DNA from: Ferrimonas balearica DSM 9799
Lineage (GTDB): Bacteria > Pseudomonadota > Gammaproteobacteria > Enterobacterales > Shewanellaceae
Reading direction: 5' to 3'
Assembly (NCBI RefSeq): GCF_000148645.1
Contig: NC_014541.1
Location: 3,433,139-3,497,138, forward strand
DNA length: 64,000 bases
The notes under the pieces were generated by a model. It worked only from the letters and a program-made list of their open reading frames with translations. It made no database searches and was not told the origin of the DNA. Shown here piece after piece: positions 45,008-54,300 of this stretch. Position 1 is the first letter of the stretch. Each line of letters opens with the position of its first letter. A program made the position numbers and the translations under genes.

Positions 45008-46165
45008 TCAGCCCAGTGACCAACGCAGCAGGCTCATTCCCAGCATCACCGCAATCAGCCACAGAATCGGCAACTGACGTTGGCGCAGGAGGTAGAAGCC
45101 CACCACCACCATGGCCATATCCACCGGAGCCAACACCGCACTGACAAACACCGGCTGGTACAGCGCACTGAGCAGCAGCCCGACCACCGCGGCATTGATG
45201 CCCGCTGCGGCGGCGGCCACCCGCGGCCGGGCCGCCAGCGCTTCCCAGCCGTGGTAGAACACCAGCACCAGCAGCAAGCCGGGCAGAAACAGCGCCAGCG
45301 TCGCCACCGTAGCCCCCAACAGCGGCGCTTGCGGAGCCAGGTCCGCCCCGAGGAACGTCGCCAGGGTAAACATCGGCCCCGGCACCGCCTGAGCGGCGGC
45401 GTAGCCGGTCAGGAAGCGATCCGGGCTGATCAGTTCGCCGGTGGTTTCCTGCAGCAGCGGCAGCACCACGTGGCCCCCACCGAACACCAGCGCTCCGGCC
45501 TGGAAGAAGTCGGCGTAGATGCGGTGCATCAGGCCGGTGGCGGGCACCACGGCGAGGGTGACCGCCAGCGCCAGCAGGGCAAAAGGCAGCCAGTGCACCC
45601 GCGCCGAGCCGCCGCTAACCGGTGCCTTGCCCTCCCGGGCCTGCCAGGCCGCTACGAACGCGGCAAACGCCAACACCGCCAGCTGGGCCGCCAGTCCCGG
45701 AAACACCAGCAGGACCGCGGCACTCAATACCGCCAGAGCCCAGTGCAGCCCGGTTTTGCAGAAGCTGCGGCTCATCCCCAGTACCGCATCCGCCACCACC
45801 ACTACCGCCAGCAGCTTCAGGCCATGGATCACCGCCTCCACCATCGGGCTGTCCAGAGCGTCCACGCTCAGGGTCACCAACAGGTAGAGCAGCACGAACG
45901 ACGGCAGCGTGAAGCCGAGAAAGGCCGCAACGGCACCGGGCACTCCGGCCCGACGGTAGCCCAGGGCAAACCCCACCTGGCTGGAGCCCGGGCCGGGCAG
46001 GAACTGGGACAAAGCCACCAGCCGGCCATAGGCGTCGTCATCCAGCCACTTCTCCTGCTCCACAAACTTTTTTCGGAAGTAGCCAATGTGAGCGGCCGGA
46101 CCACCAAAGCTGACCAACCCCAACATCAGAAACTGCAGGAAGACCTGCATCACTCGTTGCATCAT
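45008..46165 (-). CDS. chrA: chromate transporter (ChrA family, two-domain form)
   Basis: A 385-residue membrane protein with two homologous CHR halves, each opening with a family motif: FGGPAAHIGYFRKKFVEQEKW in the first half, followed by FLPGPGSSQVGFALGYRRAG, and FGGGHVVLPLLQETTG with TGYAAAQAVPGPMFTLATF in the second. The family exports chromate in exchange for other ions. Homologues outside chromium-rich niches may move sulfate or other oxyanions. No chromate reductase or regulator is adjacent. MM at the start leaves a one-codon ambiguity. Confidence 0.9.
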   Translation of the reverse strand: MMQRVMQVFLQFLMLGLVSFGGPAAHIGYFRKKFVEQEKWLDDDAYGRLVALSQFLPGPGSSQVGFALGYRRAGVPGAVAAFLGFTLPSFVLLYLLVTLSVDALDSPMVEAVIHGLKLLAVVVVADAVLGMSRSFCKTGLHWALAVLSAAVLLVFPGLAAQLAVLAFAAFVAAWQAREGKAPVSGGSARVHWLPFALLALAVTLAVVPATGLMHRIYADFFQAGALVFGGGHVVLPLLQETTGELISPDRFLTGYAAAQAVPGPMFTLATFLGADLAPQAPLLGATVATLALFLPGLLLVLVFYHGWEALAARPRVAAAAAGINAAVVGLLLSALYQPVFVSAVLAPVDMAMVVVGFYLLRQRQLPILWLIAVMLGMSLLRWSLG

Positions 46166-46423
46166 TTCACTCTGTTTTGCTGAACGCGGTAAACCCGGCC
46201 CATCTTAGGGCCTGATATGACACTGTCATGACAATTCTTCTTATCATGCGGCGATTCCCAGCGTCCCCCGCTCAGGGGCACAAGCCCGGCGGCCCTGTCT
46301 GAACGGCCCAATGCCCAAGAGTGGGCGCTGTGACACGGTTTGTTTACCGATGGGTGGTGTTTTGATCACAGTAAGCCGGGGACCAACTTTTTAGAATCAA
46401 CGTTTTCCCCCACGGCGAGATGT

Positions 46424-47803
46424 ATGGATACCCTGCTGGTTTTTAACATCTACCTGTTTTATGGCCTGGTGTTTTTCACCATCGGTTGCGTGATCGCCTT
46501 CCGTAACCTGCGCCTCAGCCAGCTCGCCATCGCCTCCGCCCTGCCCGCCCTCGCCGCCTTCGGCTTTATCCATGCTTTCCACGAATGGTCTGAGCTGTAC
46601 ATACAGCTGATGGAGCCCTACAAGCCGATGCTGTGGTACTCGGAGATGAAGCTGGCTCGGGTGGTCAAGTTATGGGTGTCATTCCTGGCCCTGGCCTGGT
46701 TTGCCTGGAAGATGCTGGTGGTCACCGGCATCGCCCGAAAGCCTTGGTCGTTGGCCAGTCTGGCCCTGGCTCAGGGGGTGTTTGTGCTGCACCTGATGGC
46801 CAGCTATCCAATGATGCCATTGGATGACTTCCTGCGCCTGGCGGCCACCCTAATCCGCTGGATCTTCGGCCTCGGAGCCAGTTTGGTTGCGGGCCTGGCG
46901 ATGATCTATTACGCCCGTCAGCAGTACCAGCAACGGCGCCTGGCCGGCCACTACTTTGGCTATTGCGGCGTGGCCCTCATCGCTTACGGTTTTGCCGCGG
47001 GCCTGCTCTCCACCAGCGCGGGCCTGTGGGTGCCGCTGCTGCGTACCCTCTGTGCCGCCGCCATCCTGATCACCCTGTACCAGGCTCTGAAGATCTTCGA
47101 CCGCGAACGGGAAGACCAGATTGAAAACCAGCAACGCCAGTTGTTGTTAGGGGAGAAGATGCGGGCCATGGGGGAGCTGGCCTCCGGCATCGCCCATGAG
47201 ATCAAGACCCCGCTTAGCTACGCCACCCTGGGGGTCGACTTGCTGGAGAAACAGCTGCCGGAACAGCCTCAGAGTCAACGCCAGCTTGGCCGCATCCGCA
47301 AAGGGCTGGAGCGGGCCACCTACATCGCTCAGGAGGTACTGCACTTTGCCCGTCCCTCGGCCCAGCCCAATCAGCCGGTGGCCATCGATAACGTCATCCA
47401 TTCCACCCTGGAACTGATGGGGCATCGCCTGAAAACCTTTACCGTACACCGCAACCTGGCCCCCCAGCTTTACGTCGTCGGTGACCCGATCAAGCTGGAG
47501 GAGGTGTTGATCAACCTGATTGGCAACGCCATCGACGCCAGCACTCAGGAGCAACGGCTGGAGATCCACAGTGAAGCGGTGGGGGATCGCGCCATTATCC
47601 GCATCCGCGATCATGGCGGGGGCATCGCCGACGATCAGCAGTCTGCCTGCCTGCGGCCCTTCCATACCACCAAAACCAACGGCACCGGGCTGGGGCTGGC
47701 CATCAGCCAGCAGATCATTCAACAACACCAGGGTGAGCTGACCCTGCACAACTGGCTGTACGGCCTGTGCGTCACCATTAATCTACCAAGGAGCCTGCCA
47801 TGA
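46424..47803 (+). CDS. membrane sensor histidine kinase
   Basis: A 459-residue kinase. The N-terminal half is a seven- or eight-helix membrane sensor domain (about 7-225) starting LLVFNIYLFYGLVFFTIG, with almost no periplasmic loop, so it may sense a membrane-soluble or membrane-state signal. A short coiled linker leads to the dimerisation helix with the phospho-acceptor H258 (GIAHEIKTP), then the ATPase domain: N box LINLIGNAID, G1 RDHGGGI and G2 GTGLGLAIS. The ATG at 46424 starts the first membrane helix. The stop overlaps the response-regulator start by four bases (ATGA), so they form a cognate pair. The octaheme cytochrome gene lies downstream. Confidence 0.92.
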   Translation: MDTLLVFNIYLFYGLVFFTIGCVIAFRNLRLSQLAIASALPALAAFGFIHAFHEWSELYIQLMEPYKPMLWYSEMKLARVVKLWVSFLALAWFAWKMLVVTGIARKPWSLASLALAQGVFVLHLMASYPMMPLDDFLRLAATLIRWIFGLGASLVAGLAMIYYARQQYQQRRLAGHYFGYCGVALIAYGFAAGLLSTSAGLWVPLLRTLCAAAILITLYQALKIFDREREDQIENQQRQLLLGEKMRAMGELASGIAHEIKTPLSYATLGVDLLEKQLPEQPQSQRQLGRIRKGLERATYIAQEVLHFARPSAQPNQPVAIDNVIHSTLELMGHRLKTFTVHRNLAPQLYVVGDPIKLEEVLINLIGNAIDASTQEQRLEIHSEAVGDRAIIRIRDHGGGIADDQQSACLRPFHTTKTNGTGLGLAISQQIIQQHQGELTLHNWLYGLCVTINLPRSLP

Positions 47804-48444
47804 GCCTCAATATCCTGTTGGCGGAAGATGATCCGGAACTGCGCGAAACTCTGGAGGAGGCGCTGCTGCTTGAGGGGATGCAGGTGTGCGCCTGTGACAG
47901 CGCCGAAACCGCGCTGGATGCGGCCGAAGCCCAGAGCTTTGATGTGGCCATTCTCGACCTGGTGATGCCGGGGATGAGTGGCGTCGAGGCGATCACCAAC
48001 CTACGCCGGTTACAGCCGGGCATGGGGGTGATCATCACCACCGCCTTTGCCACCGTCGATACCGCCGTGGATGCGATGAAAAAAGGCGCCGACGAGTTCC
48101 TCGCCAAACCCTTTAACCTGGCGGCCCTGGCCACCACGGTGCGCCGGGTCAATGTCCAGCGCCAGCCCCAGCCGAAGCTGGCCGACGAGACCGCCGACAA
48201 GGTGTTCTCCGCCCTCTCCAACCCCATCCGCCGCCAGACCCTGTTACAACTGGCCCGTCACCGCCAGTTGCGCTTTATGGATCTGTGCCGCCTGGTGGGG
48301 GTGGAGGACCACACCAAATTCAACTTCCACATGCGCCAACTCAAGCAAAGTGGGCTGATTCAGCAAAACGTGAACAAGGTCTACTTTCTGACAACTGAGG
48401 GGCAGCAAATGTGTCACTTCCTGCTTCAGGAGGAGCAAGGTTAA
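47800..48444 (+). CDS. response regulator with ArsR-type winged-helix output
   Basis: A 214-residue regulator. The receiver domain (1-120) is complete: acidic pocket E9, D10 and D11, phospho-acceptor D53 (ILDLVMPG), T80 or T81, and K103 (AKPF). The output domain (about 132-210) is an ArsR/HTH_20-like winged helix: ALSNPIRRQTLLQLARH, FNFHMRQLKQSGLI, and a YFLTTEG wing. This is unlike the usual OmpR, NarL or NtrC outputs of proteobacteria. It is translationally coupled to the kinase. Inverted repeats in the 150 bases before the cytochrome gene are candidate targets. Confidence 0.9.
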   Translation: MSLNILLAEDDPELRETLEEALLLEGMQVCACDSAETALDAAEAQSFDVAILDLVMPGMSGVEAITNLRRLQPGMGVIITTAFATVDTAVDAMKKGADEFLAKPFNLAALATTVRRVNVQRQPQPKLADETADKVFSALSNPIRRQTLLQLARHRQLRFMDLCRLVGVEDHTKFNFHMRQLKQSGLIQQNVNKVYFLTTEGQQMCHFLLQEEQG

Positions 48445-48451
48445 GCCCATG

Positions 48452-48486
48452 TAAATCAGTCATTTACACTGATTTATAGAAGTGTA
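48452..48486. promoter_or_regulatory. overlapping inverted repeats upstream of the octaheme cytochrome
   Basis: TAAATCAGT (48452-48460) and ACTGATTTA (48468-48476) form a perfect nine-base inverted repeat with a seven-base spacer. A second pair, TACACT (48465-48470) and AGTGTA (48481-48486), overlaps it. The AT-rich stems lack a T tail, so this is not a typical terminator. Position between the response-regulator gene and the cytochrome start suggests an operator for the cytochrome promoter. The binding protein is not known. Confidence 0.55.
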
Positions 48487-48596
48487 TTTCACATCCTGGC
48501 CGGGTTGGGTAACTGCCCTTATCTGGCCGCCCAACGCCCGGCTTCGGATACTGAACCTGCAAATAAAAGGCGCTAAAAGCGTCGCAGGAGATGATG

Positions 48597-50267
48597 ATGA
48601 AAGCCTTCAATAAAACCGCACTGGCTCTGCTTATGAGCTCTGTCGCCCTAGTGGGTTGCGGCAGTGACAACGATAAAGACCCCATCGATCCGCCGGAGCC
48701 GCCGCCGGAGAACACCCCACCGGTCGCCAATGACGCCACCCGCATGACCGACAGCAACCTGGTGCTGACCATCAACCCGATGCTGCACGCCAGTGACGAG
48801 GACGAGGGCGATGTTCTGACCCTGGTCAGCGCCACCACCGAAAACGGCACGGTTTCCGTTGACGCTGACCGCATCCTGTTTGAGCCCAAAGGCTTTGTTG
48901 GCGACGCGGCCATCACCTACACCGTCAGCGACGGCACTGACCAAGCCAGCGCCACCATCACCGTGACCGTTGCAGAGGCGATCTTCGCCGGCAGCCAAAG
49001 CTGCCTGGGCTGCCACAGCAACCCCTCGCTCGGTGATATGAGCAGCCACCAGCTGCACGGCCACAACTTCAAGATCATGAAGATCGCCGATGATCAGGTG
49101 CCGCAGTTCCCCTACACCGATGTGAGCGGTGCACTGGAACAGATTGATAACGACGGCAACCCCACCGACAACGCCCTGGGTACTCCGCAGACCTACGCGG
49201 ATGTGTCCTACACCTCCGGCGGTTACGGTTGGAAGCTGCGTTGGATGGATAAGGACGGCTATCTGGTTACCGGCGCTCAGGCCCAGCACAACATCCACGC
49301 TGAGGCGCTGGGACTGGATGACCAAATCATGGTTAACTACAACGCTGGCTCCGTGAATAAGCCTTGGGATTGCGGCCACTGCCACACCACGGGCTGGAAG
49401 CCCTTTGATGAGACCCTGAACCCGCAGCATCAGGACGACCTGCCCGGCATCTCCGGCACCTTTGTCGCCGCAGGCGTTCAGTGTGAAAGCTGTCACGGCG
49501 CCGGTCTGGCCCACACCAAGGCCCCGAGCGCAGACAACATCACCCGCAATGCCACCCCGCGTCTGACAGCCGACCTGCAAAGCGACAGCATGGGTTACGG
49601 CCAGCCCGTGCACTGCGCCGAGTGTCACACCCGCGACGGTGACCGCAAGCACAGCAAAGGCTATGTCAGCAGCTTCAACGAAGCCTTCCCGAGTGGTCCG
49701 GAGTACGGTGCTCGTGTGATGGTGCGCAGCGGCCTGCCCCGTCACCACCAGACTCACGATGAGTTGATGGCGATCGACCCGGAGACCGGTGACATCACCG
49801 GTAAGCACTTCACCAAGTTCCCGATCTACTACCAGGCCGAGAACGCGTGTGCGGTGTGCCATGACCCTCACAAGTCCACCCTGAATCAGGATGAAGCGAT
49901 CCACCAGGGTGCGGTCACTGCCTGTACCGACTGCCACAGTGGCGAGCACGCCATTGAGTTCAACTCCACCCTGCACGCTGGCTTTGACTGCATCACCTGC
50001 CACATGCCGGAAGTGGTGAAGAACGCCACCTCAGGTTATGTCACCGGTGAAGGCCGTGAGACCAAAGAGAAGCGTGGTGACATCCGTATCCACACCTTCG
50101 CCATCGACCTCTACAACGCGAAGGGTCAGCTGGTGGACGCGGAAGCCAAGGACACCTTTATGTATCCCTACCTGCAGCAGAAGTTTGCCTGTGGTCAGTG
50201 TCACGCCGAAGCCGACGACTACGCCGGTAAGCTGATGCAGAACCACGGCGGCAAGATGCACAAGTAA
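48597..50267 (+). CDS. octaheme c-type cytochrome lipoprotein
   Basis: A 556-residue exported multiheme cytochrome. A lipoprotein signal ends with the lipobox ALVGC (C21), followed by an acidic and proline-rich linker. A cadherin- or Big_9-like beta-sandwich (about 40-125, with VLTLVSATTENGTVSVDADR) comes next. Eight CXXCH haem sites follow at C136, C259, C296, C340, C418, C443, C465 and C532. Haem number and spacing differ from decahaem MtrC/OmcA. It is probably an outer-membrane or periplasm-facing electron carrier or terminal reductase. GGAG lies six bases before the third of three consecutive ATG codons (48597), which I take as the start. The first is at 48591. It is preceded by a two-component pair and followed by a terminator. 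Confidence 0.9.
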   Translation: MKAFNKTALALLMSSVALVGCGSDNDKDPIDPPEPPPENTPPVANDATRMTDSNLVLTINPMLHASDEDEGDVLTLVSATTENGTVSVDADRILFEPKGFVGDAAITYTVSDGTDQASATITVTVAEAIFAGSQSCLGCHSNPSLGDMSSHQLHGHNFKIMKIADDQVPQFPYTDVSGALEQIDNDGNPTDNALGTPQTYADVSYTSGGYGWKLRWMDKDGYLVTGAQAQHNIHAEALGLDDQIMVNYNAGSVNKPWDCGHCHTTGWKPFDETLNPQHQDDLPGISGTFVAAGVQCESCHGAGLAHTKAPSADNITRNATPRLTADLQSDSMGYGQPVHCAECHTRDGDRKHSKGYVSSFNEAFPSGPEYGARVMVRSGLPRHHQTHDELMAIDPETGDITGKHFTKFPIYYQAENACAVCHDPHKSTLNQDEAIHQGAVTACTDCHSGEHAIEFNSTLHAGFDCITCHMPEVVKNATSGYVTGEGRETKEKRGDIRIHTFAIDLYNAKGQLVDAEAKDTFMYPYLQQKFACGQCHAEADDYAGKLMQNHGGKMHK

Positions 50268-50294
50268 GCCTGCTGTCCCTCCCTGCAAACGACT

Positions 50295-50321
50295 GGCGGC
50301 CCCGAAGGGCCGCCTTTTTTT
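50295..50321 (+). terminator. terminator of the cytochrome gene
   Basis: The stem GGCGGCCC/GGGCCGCC is followed by seven T, 27 bases after the stop codon. Confidence 0.9.
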
Positions 50322-50339
50322 GGGTGCTGTGTTCCGGGC

Positions 50340-51155
50340 TCAATTAAGGGTCACCGGCCCATTGACGTCGCTGACGCTCAGGCCACCGGAGCCCCCTTCA
50401 ATCAGGGTAAAGCCACCGGTTTGCCGAATGCGGATATCGCCGGAGCCGTCATCCACCGTCACGTTGCCTTTCACTGACTCAACGCTGAGACTGCCGGAAC
50501 CATCGCTCACCTCAACCTGGCCAGCGACGTCGCTGATGGTCAGGTCGCCCGAGCCGTCATCCACCCGAACGTCACCGCCCATCTTGCTCAGTTTCAGGCT
50601 GCCGGAACCGTCCTCAACCGTGGCATTGCCAGCAATGCCCTCCACCCAGGTGTCGCCGGAGCCATCCACCAGCCTCAGCGTCTGGCCCCCATTGATGGTG
50701 AGGGAACCGCTGCCATCATCAATGTTCAGCGGGGCGGTCATGCCGTGGAGGGTCATGTCGCCACTGCCATCCTCCACCTCTAAAGCCAAACCGGCGGGCA
50801 CCCGCACCACCATGTCGATGCGCGGCGAATCATTCCAGCAGCCAAACTGGCTGTTCTGAGTGGCGGTCAGCACCGCCACATCGCCCTGGCGAACCAGACT
50901 GAACTGATGCTCATCCGCCTCCGGGCCTGAGCTGTACAGCACCGCTTCAACCGCGATGTTGTTCTGAGCCGGGTCGCCGATGATCTCCAACCGGCCCGCT
51001 TCGGCGTTGACCTGAAGCGCAGTCAGGCCAGCCCCATCCAACTGCACCGCCTGATTCGACTCATAATCGGCACTGGAACACGCAGTCCCATCCACGTGAA
51101 TCACACAGCCGGAGAGCAACAGGGGGAGAAGCAGTACGCTTAAACGACGGGTCAT
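50340..51155 (-). CDS. lipoprotein with DGSG beta-repeat (DUF4097-like)
   Basis: A 271-residue lipoprotein (lipobox LLSGC, C17). After an N-terminal beta-rich part, residues from about 130 to the end form a repeat of roughly 18-20 residues marked by DGSG: EDGSGDM, DDGSGSL, VDGSGDT, EDGSGSL, DDGSGDL, SDGSGSL, DDGSGDI, and a final GGSGGL. Such repeats build a beta-helix or ladder as in DUF4097/DUF2807 proteins. The regularly spaced acidic turns could bind a cation. Function is unknown. The ATG at 51155 has AAGGA upstream. It follows the RND genes on the same strand after 200 bases. Confidence 0.82.
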   Translation of the reverse strand: MTRRLSVLLLPLLLSGCVIHVDGTACSSADYESNQAVQLDGAGLTALQVNAEAGRLEIIGDPAQNNIAVEAVLYSSGPEADEHQFSLVRQGDVAVLTATQNSQFGCWNDSPRIDMVVRVPAGLALEVEDGSGDMTLHGMTAPLNIDDGSGSLTINGGQTLRLVDGSGDTWVEGIAGNATVEDGSGSLKLSKMGGDVRVDDGSGDLTISDVAGQVEVSDGSGSLSVESVKGNVTVDDGSGDIRIRQTGGFTLIEGGSGGLSVSDVNGPVTLN

Positions 51156-51356
51156 AACCGTGTCCTTACTTATCAAAGAGTTCCATTCCTGGCCCGGGAG
51201 ACGGTGGGTATCCGGGCCAACCTGCCCGAGATACAGCAAAGGGCAGGCCAAATTAATTAGCGCTTATAAATCATAATGTTAATAAATAAGGGCGTTAGGC
51301 CCAGTGGTGCCATTTCACACTGGGTGGTCAATCTCACCACGGCGTCCAAGCGCCGG

Positions 51357-54300
51357 TTACTGCGCCATCGCTGGCACCGCTTCAGCGGTTTCAGCCCGCT
51401 GCGCTTTGCGGGCCTGACGCCCGGCCCGCAGTGCCAGCAAGGCCGGGGTCAGCACCAGAGTCAGTACGGTGGCAAACGCCAACCCGCCCGCCACGGTGGT
51501 GGCCAGCTGGCTCCACCATTGGGTTGAGGGGCCTCCCACCTGCACCACCCGGTGGATCAGGTCGATGTTGGTTTCCAGCACCATCGGCATCAATCCCAGA
51601 ATGGTGGTGATGGTGGTCAGCATCACCGGGCGCAAGCGCTGGGCGCCGGTACGCAGAATCGCTTCGTGGGCGCTCAGACCCTGAGCCCGCAGCACGTTGT
51701 AGGTGTCGATCAAGACGATGTTGTTGTTCACCACGATGCCCGCCAGGGCGATGATGCCCAGCCCACACATCACGATATTGAACGGTTTACCCGCCACCAT
51801 CAGCCCCAGCAGCACCCCGGCGGTAGAAAGCAGCACCGCAGTGAGGATCAGGAAGGCCTGGTAGAAGCTGTTGAACTGGGTCACCAGGATCACCGCCATG
51901 ATAAACAGCGCCACCCCAAAGGCGTTGACCAGAAACTGCTGGGACTCCGCCTGCTCTTCGTTTTCACCGGTAAAGCCCAGTTCCACCGAGGGGTGAAGTT
52001 TCAGCTCAGGCAACAGCGCCTGCAACTCCGGCATCACCGCGCCCAACTGCACGCCCGGCGCCAGGTCGGCCTTGATGGTCATCACCCGGCGGCCATCAAT
52101 ACGGCGGATGCTGTCGACCTTGGGCGCCGCGGTGCGCTCGACAAAGTTGGAGACCGGCACCTGGCCATGGGGCGTGTTCAGGCGCAGCTGGTCGAGTCGC
52201 AGGATATGGCGCTTATCCGCCGGGAAGCGGGCGCGGATATCCAGCTCCTGATCGGCATCGTCGGGGCGATACTCCCCCACTTTCAGGCCGGAGGTGACAA
52301 ACTGCACCGTGTTGCCCACGGCGGTGGCATCGGCGGCGAACCGCGCCGCTTTGCCCCGGTCCACCAGCAGTTGCCACTCGATGCCGGGCTTGGAACCGGT
52401 GTCTTCGATATTGAGGAAGCGACCGTCCGCCTCCAGCACCCGCCGCACCTTGTAGACCGCATCGTTCAGGGCATCCGGCAAGCGCGAGGCCAGCTCCAGC
52501 TGCAACGCTTTACCGCCTGAGGGGCCGTTCTCATCCTTGCGTACCTCAATCTCCAGTCCGGCCAGACCCTCCAGCCGCTCGCGGATGCGCGGCAGCAGCT
52601 GGTCTGCCGTCTCGCGCTGGTCCCACTCCACCAGATTGAGGCGCAGATAACCGATGCGGTCTCCGCTGTCGGTGCGGGCATAGAGGGTTTCCAGCTCCGG
52701 CATGTCCGCCAGCCGTGCCTCCACCCGCTGCATCAACGTGTCCTTTTCATAGATGGAGAGATCACCATAGCCGCGCACATAGAGGTTGAGGCCGGAGGGC
52801 TCCACCTTGGGGAAAAACTCGGTTCCGTGGTTAAAGCGGGCGTAGGCGGTGATGATCAGCACCAGCCCCATCGCCACCACGCCCAGCACTTTCCAGGGGT
52901 GGCGGATGGCGCGGTCGAGCATCCGCACATACCGTCCGGACACCCCCGGCAGGGTGCGAATATCCCCGGTTTCCGCCTGACGCATCGCCTCCCGTTGGCG
53001 CGGGCTGAGGGGCAGTGGTTTACCAAACACCCCACCCAGCGCGGGCACGAAGATCAGCGCCATCAGCAGCGACGCGGTCAGGGTGGCGATCAGGGTGAGG
53101 GGGAAAAACTTCATAAACTCGCCCATGATGCCCGGCCAGAACAGCAGCGGGGCAAACGCCGCCAGCGTGGTGGCGGTGGAGGCGATGATGGGCCAGGACA
53201 TGCGCTGGGCCGCTTCGGCATAGGCGCGCTTGCGGGCGGCGCCTTCGCTCATGCGGCGGTCGGCGTATTCGGTCACCACGATGGCGCCATCCACCAGCAT
53301 CCCCACCGCCATAATCAGAGCGAACAGCACCACGATGTTCACCGTCAGGCCCATGGTGGCCAAAATCAGAATGCCGGTCAGGAAGGAGCCGGGGATCGCC
53401 AGCCCCACCAGCGCGGCACTGCGCGCCCCCAGGGCGGCAATCACCACGATCACCACCAGCAGAATGGCCGACAGCACGTTGTTCTGCAGGTCGGTAAGCA
53501 TGTTCTCCACGTCTTCCGACTGGTCGCCGGTAAAGGTGACCTCCAGGGCCTCCGGCCACTGATCCCGGGCCGCGTCCATCATCCCCTTCACTTTGGCCAC
53601 GGTGGAGATGATGTTTTCACCGGGGCGCTTTTTCACCTCCAGCGACAACGCCGGCTGGCCATTCAGGCGGGCAAAGGAGTTGGGGTCTTTAAAGCTGCGC
53701 CGCACCGTGGCGATGTCACCGACGGTCACCACCTGGTCTCCCTGCACCTTAACGGGCAGCTCGAGGATGTCTTTGAGGGATTCAAACACCGAGGGCACCT
53801 TGATGGCGAAGCGCCCTTCGCCGGTGTCCATGGTGCCCGCCGGCACCAGTCGGTTAGAACGGGCGACCAGAGTGGCGATGTCCCCCACCTCCAGCTGGTA
53901 GCTCTCCAGCAGCAGCGGGTCGATCAGGATCTCCAGCAGGTCTTCCCGGTCACCGCCGATCTCCACCTCCAGTACCTCCGGCAGGGACTCCAGACGATCA
54001 CGCAGGGTGCGGGCGATCTGCACCAGAGTGCGCTCGGGGATGGGACCGGACAGCGTTACGGTGATCACCGGGTTCTCCTCCGCCAGCGTCACCTCGTGTA
54101 CCGTAGGCTCCTCGGTGTCCGCGGGCAGCTTGGCCTTGGCCAGCGTCACCTTGTCGCGCACATCCGCCAGCGCCACTTTGGGATCAAACCCGGCGTCAAA
54201 CTCCATCACCAGACTGGCGTGGCCCTCGGCGGCCGTGGCCCGCAGTTCATCAATGCCCTCAATGCTGCGCAGCTCCTGCTCCATCGGCCGCACCAGCATC

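Noticed and set aside
45008-46165. Metal-resistance island suggested by chrA near mgtE and RND pumps
   Set aside because: The genes are in separate transcription units with native composition and no mobility genes. No regulator or reductase for chromate is present.
51290-51330. CCCAGTG/CACTGGG-like repeat between the second RND permease and the DGSG lipoprotein
   Set aside because: Imperfect stem with a long loop and no T tract. It may be a weak terminator of the RND operon, but the evidence is too thin.
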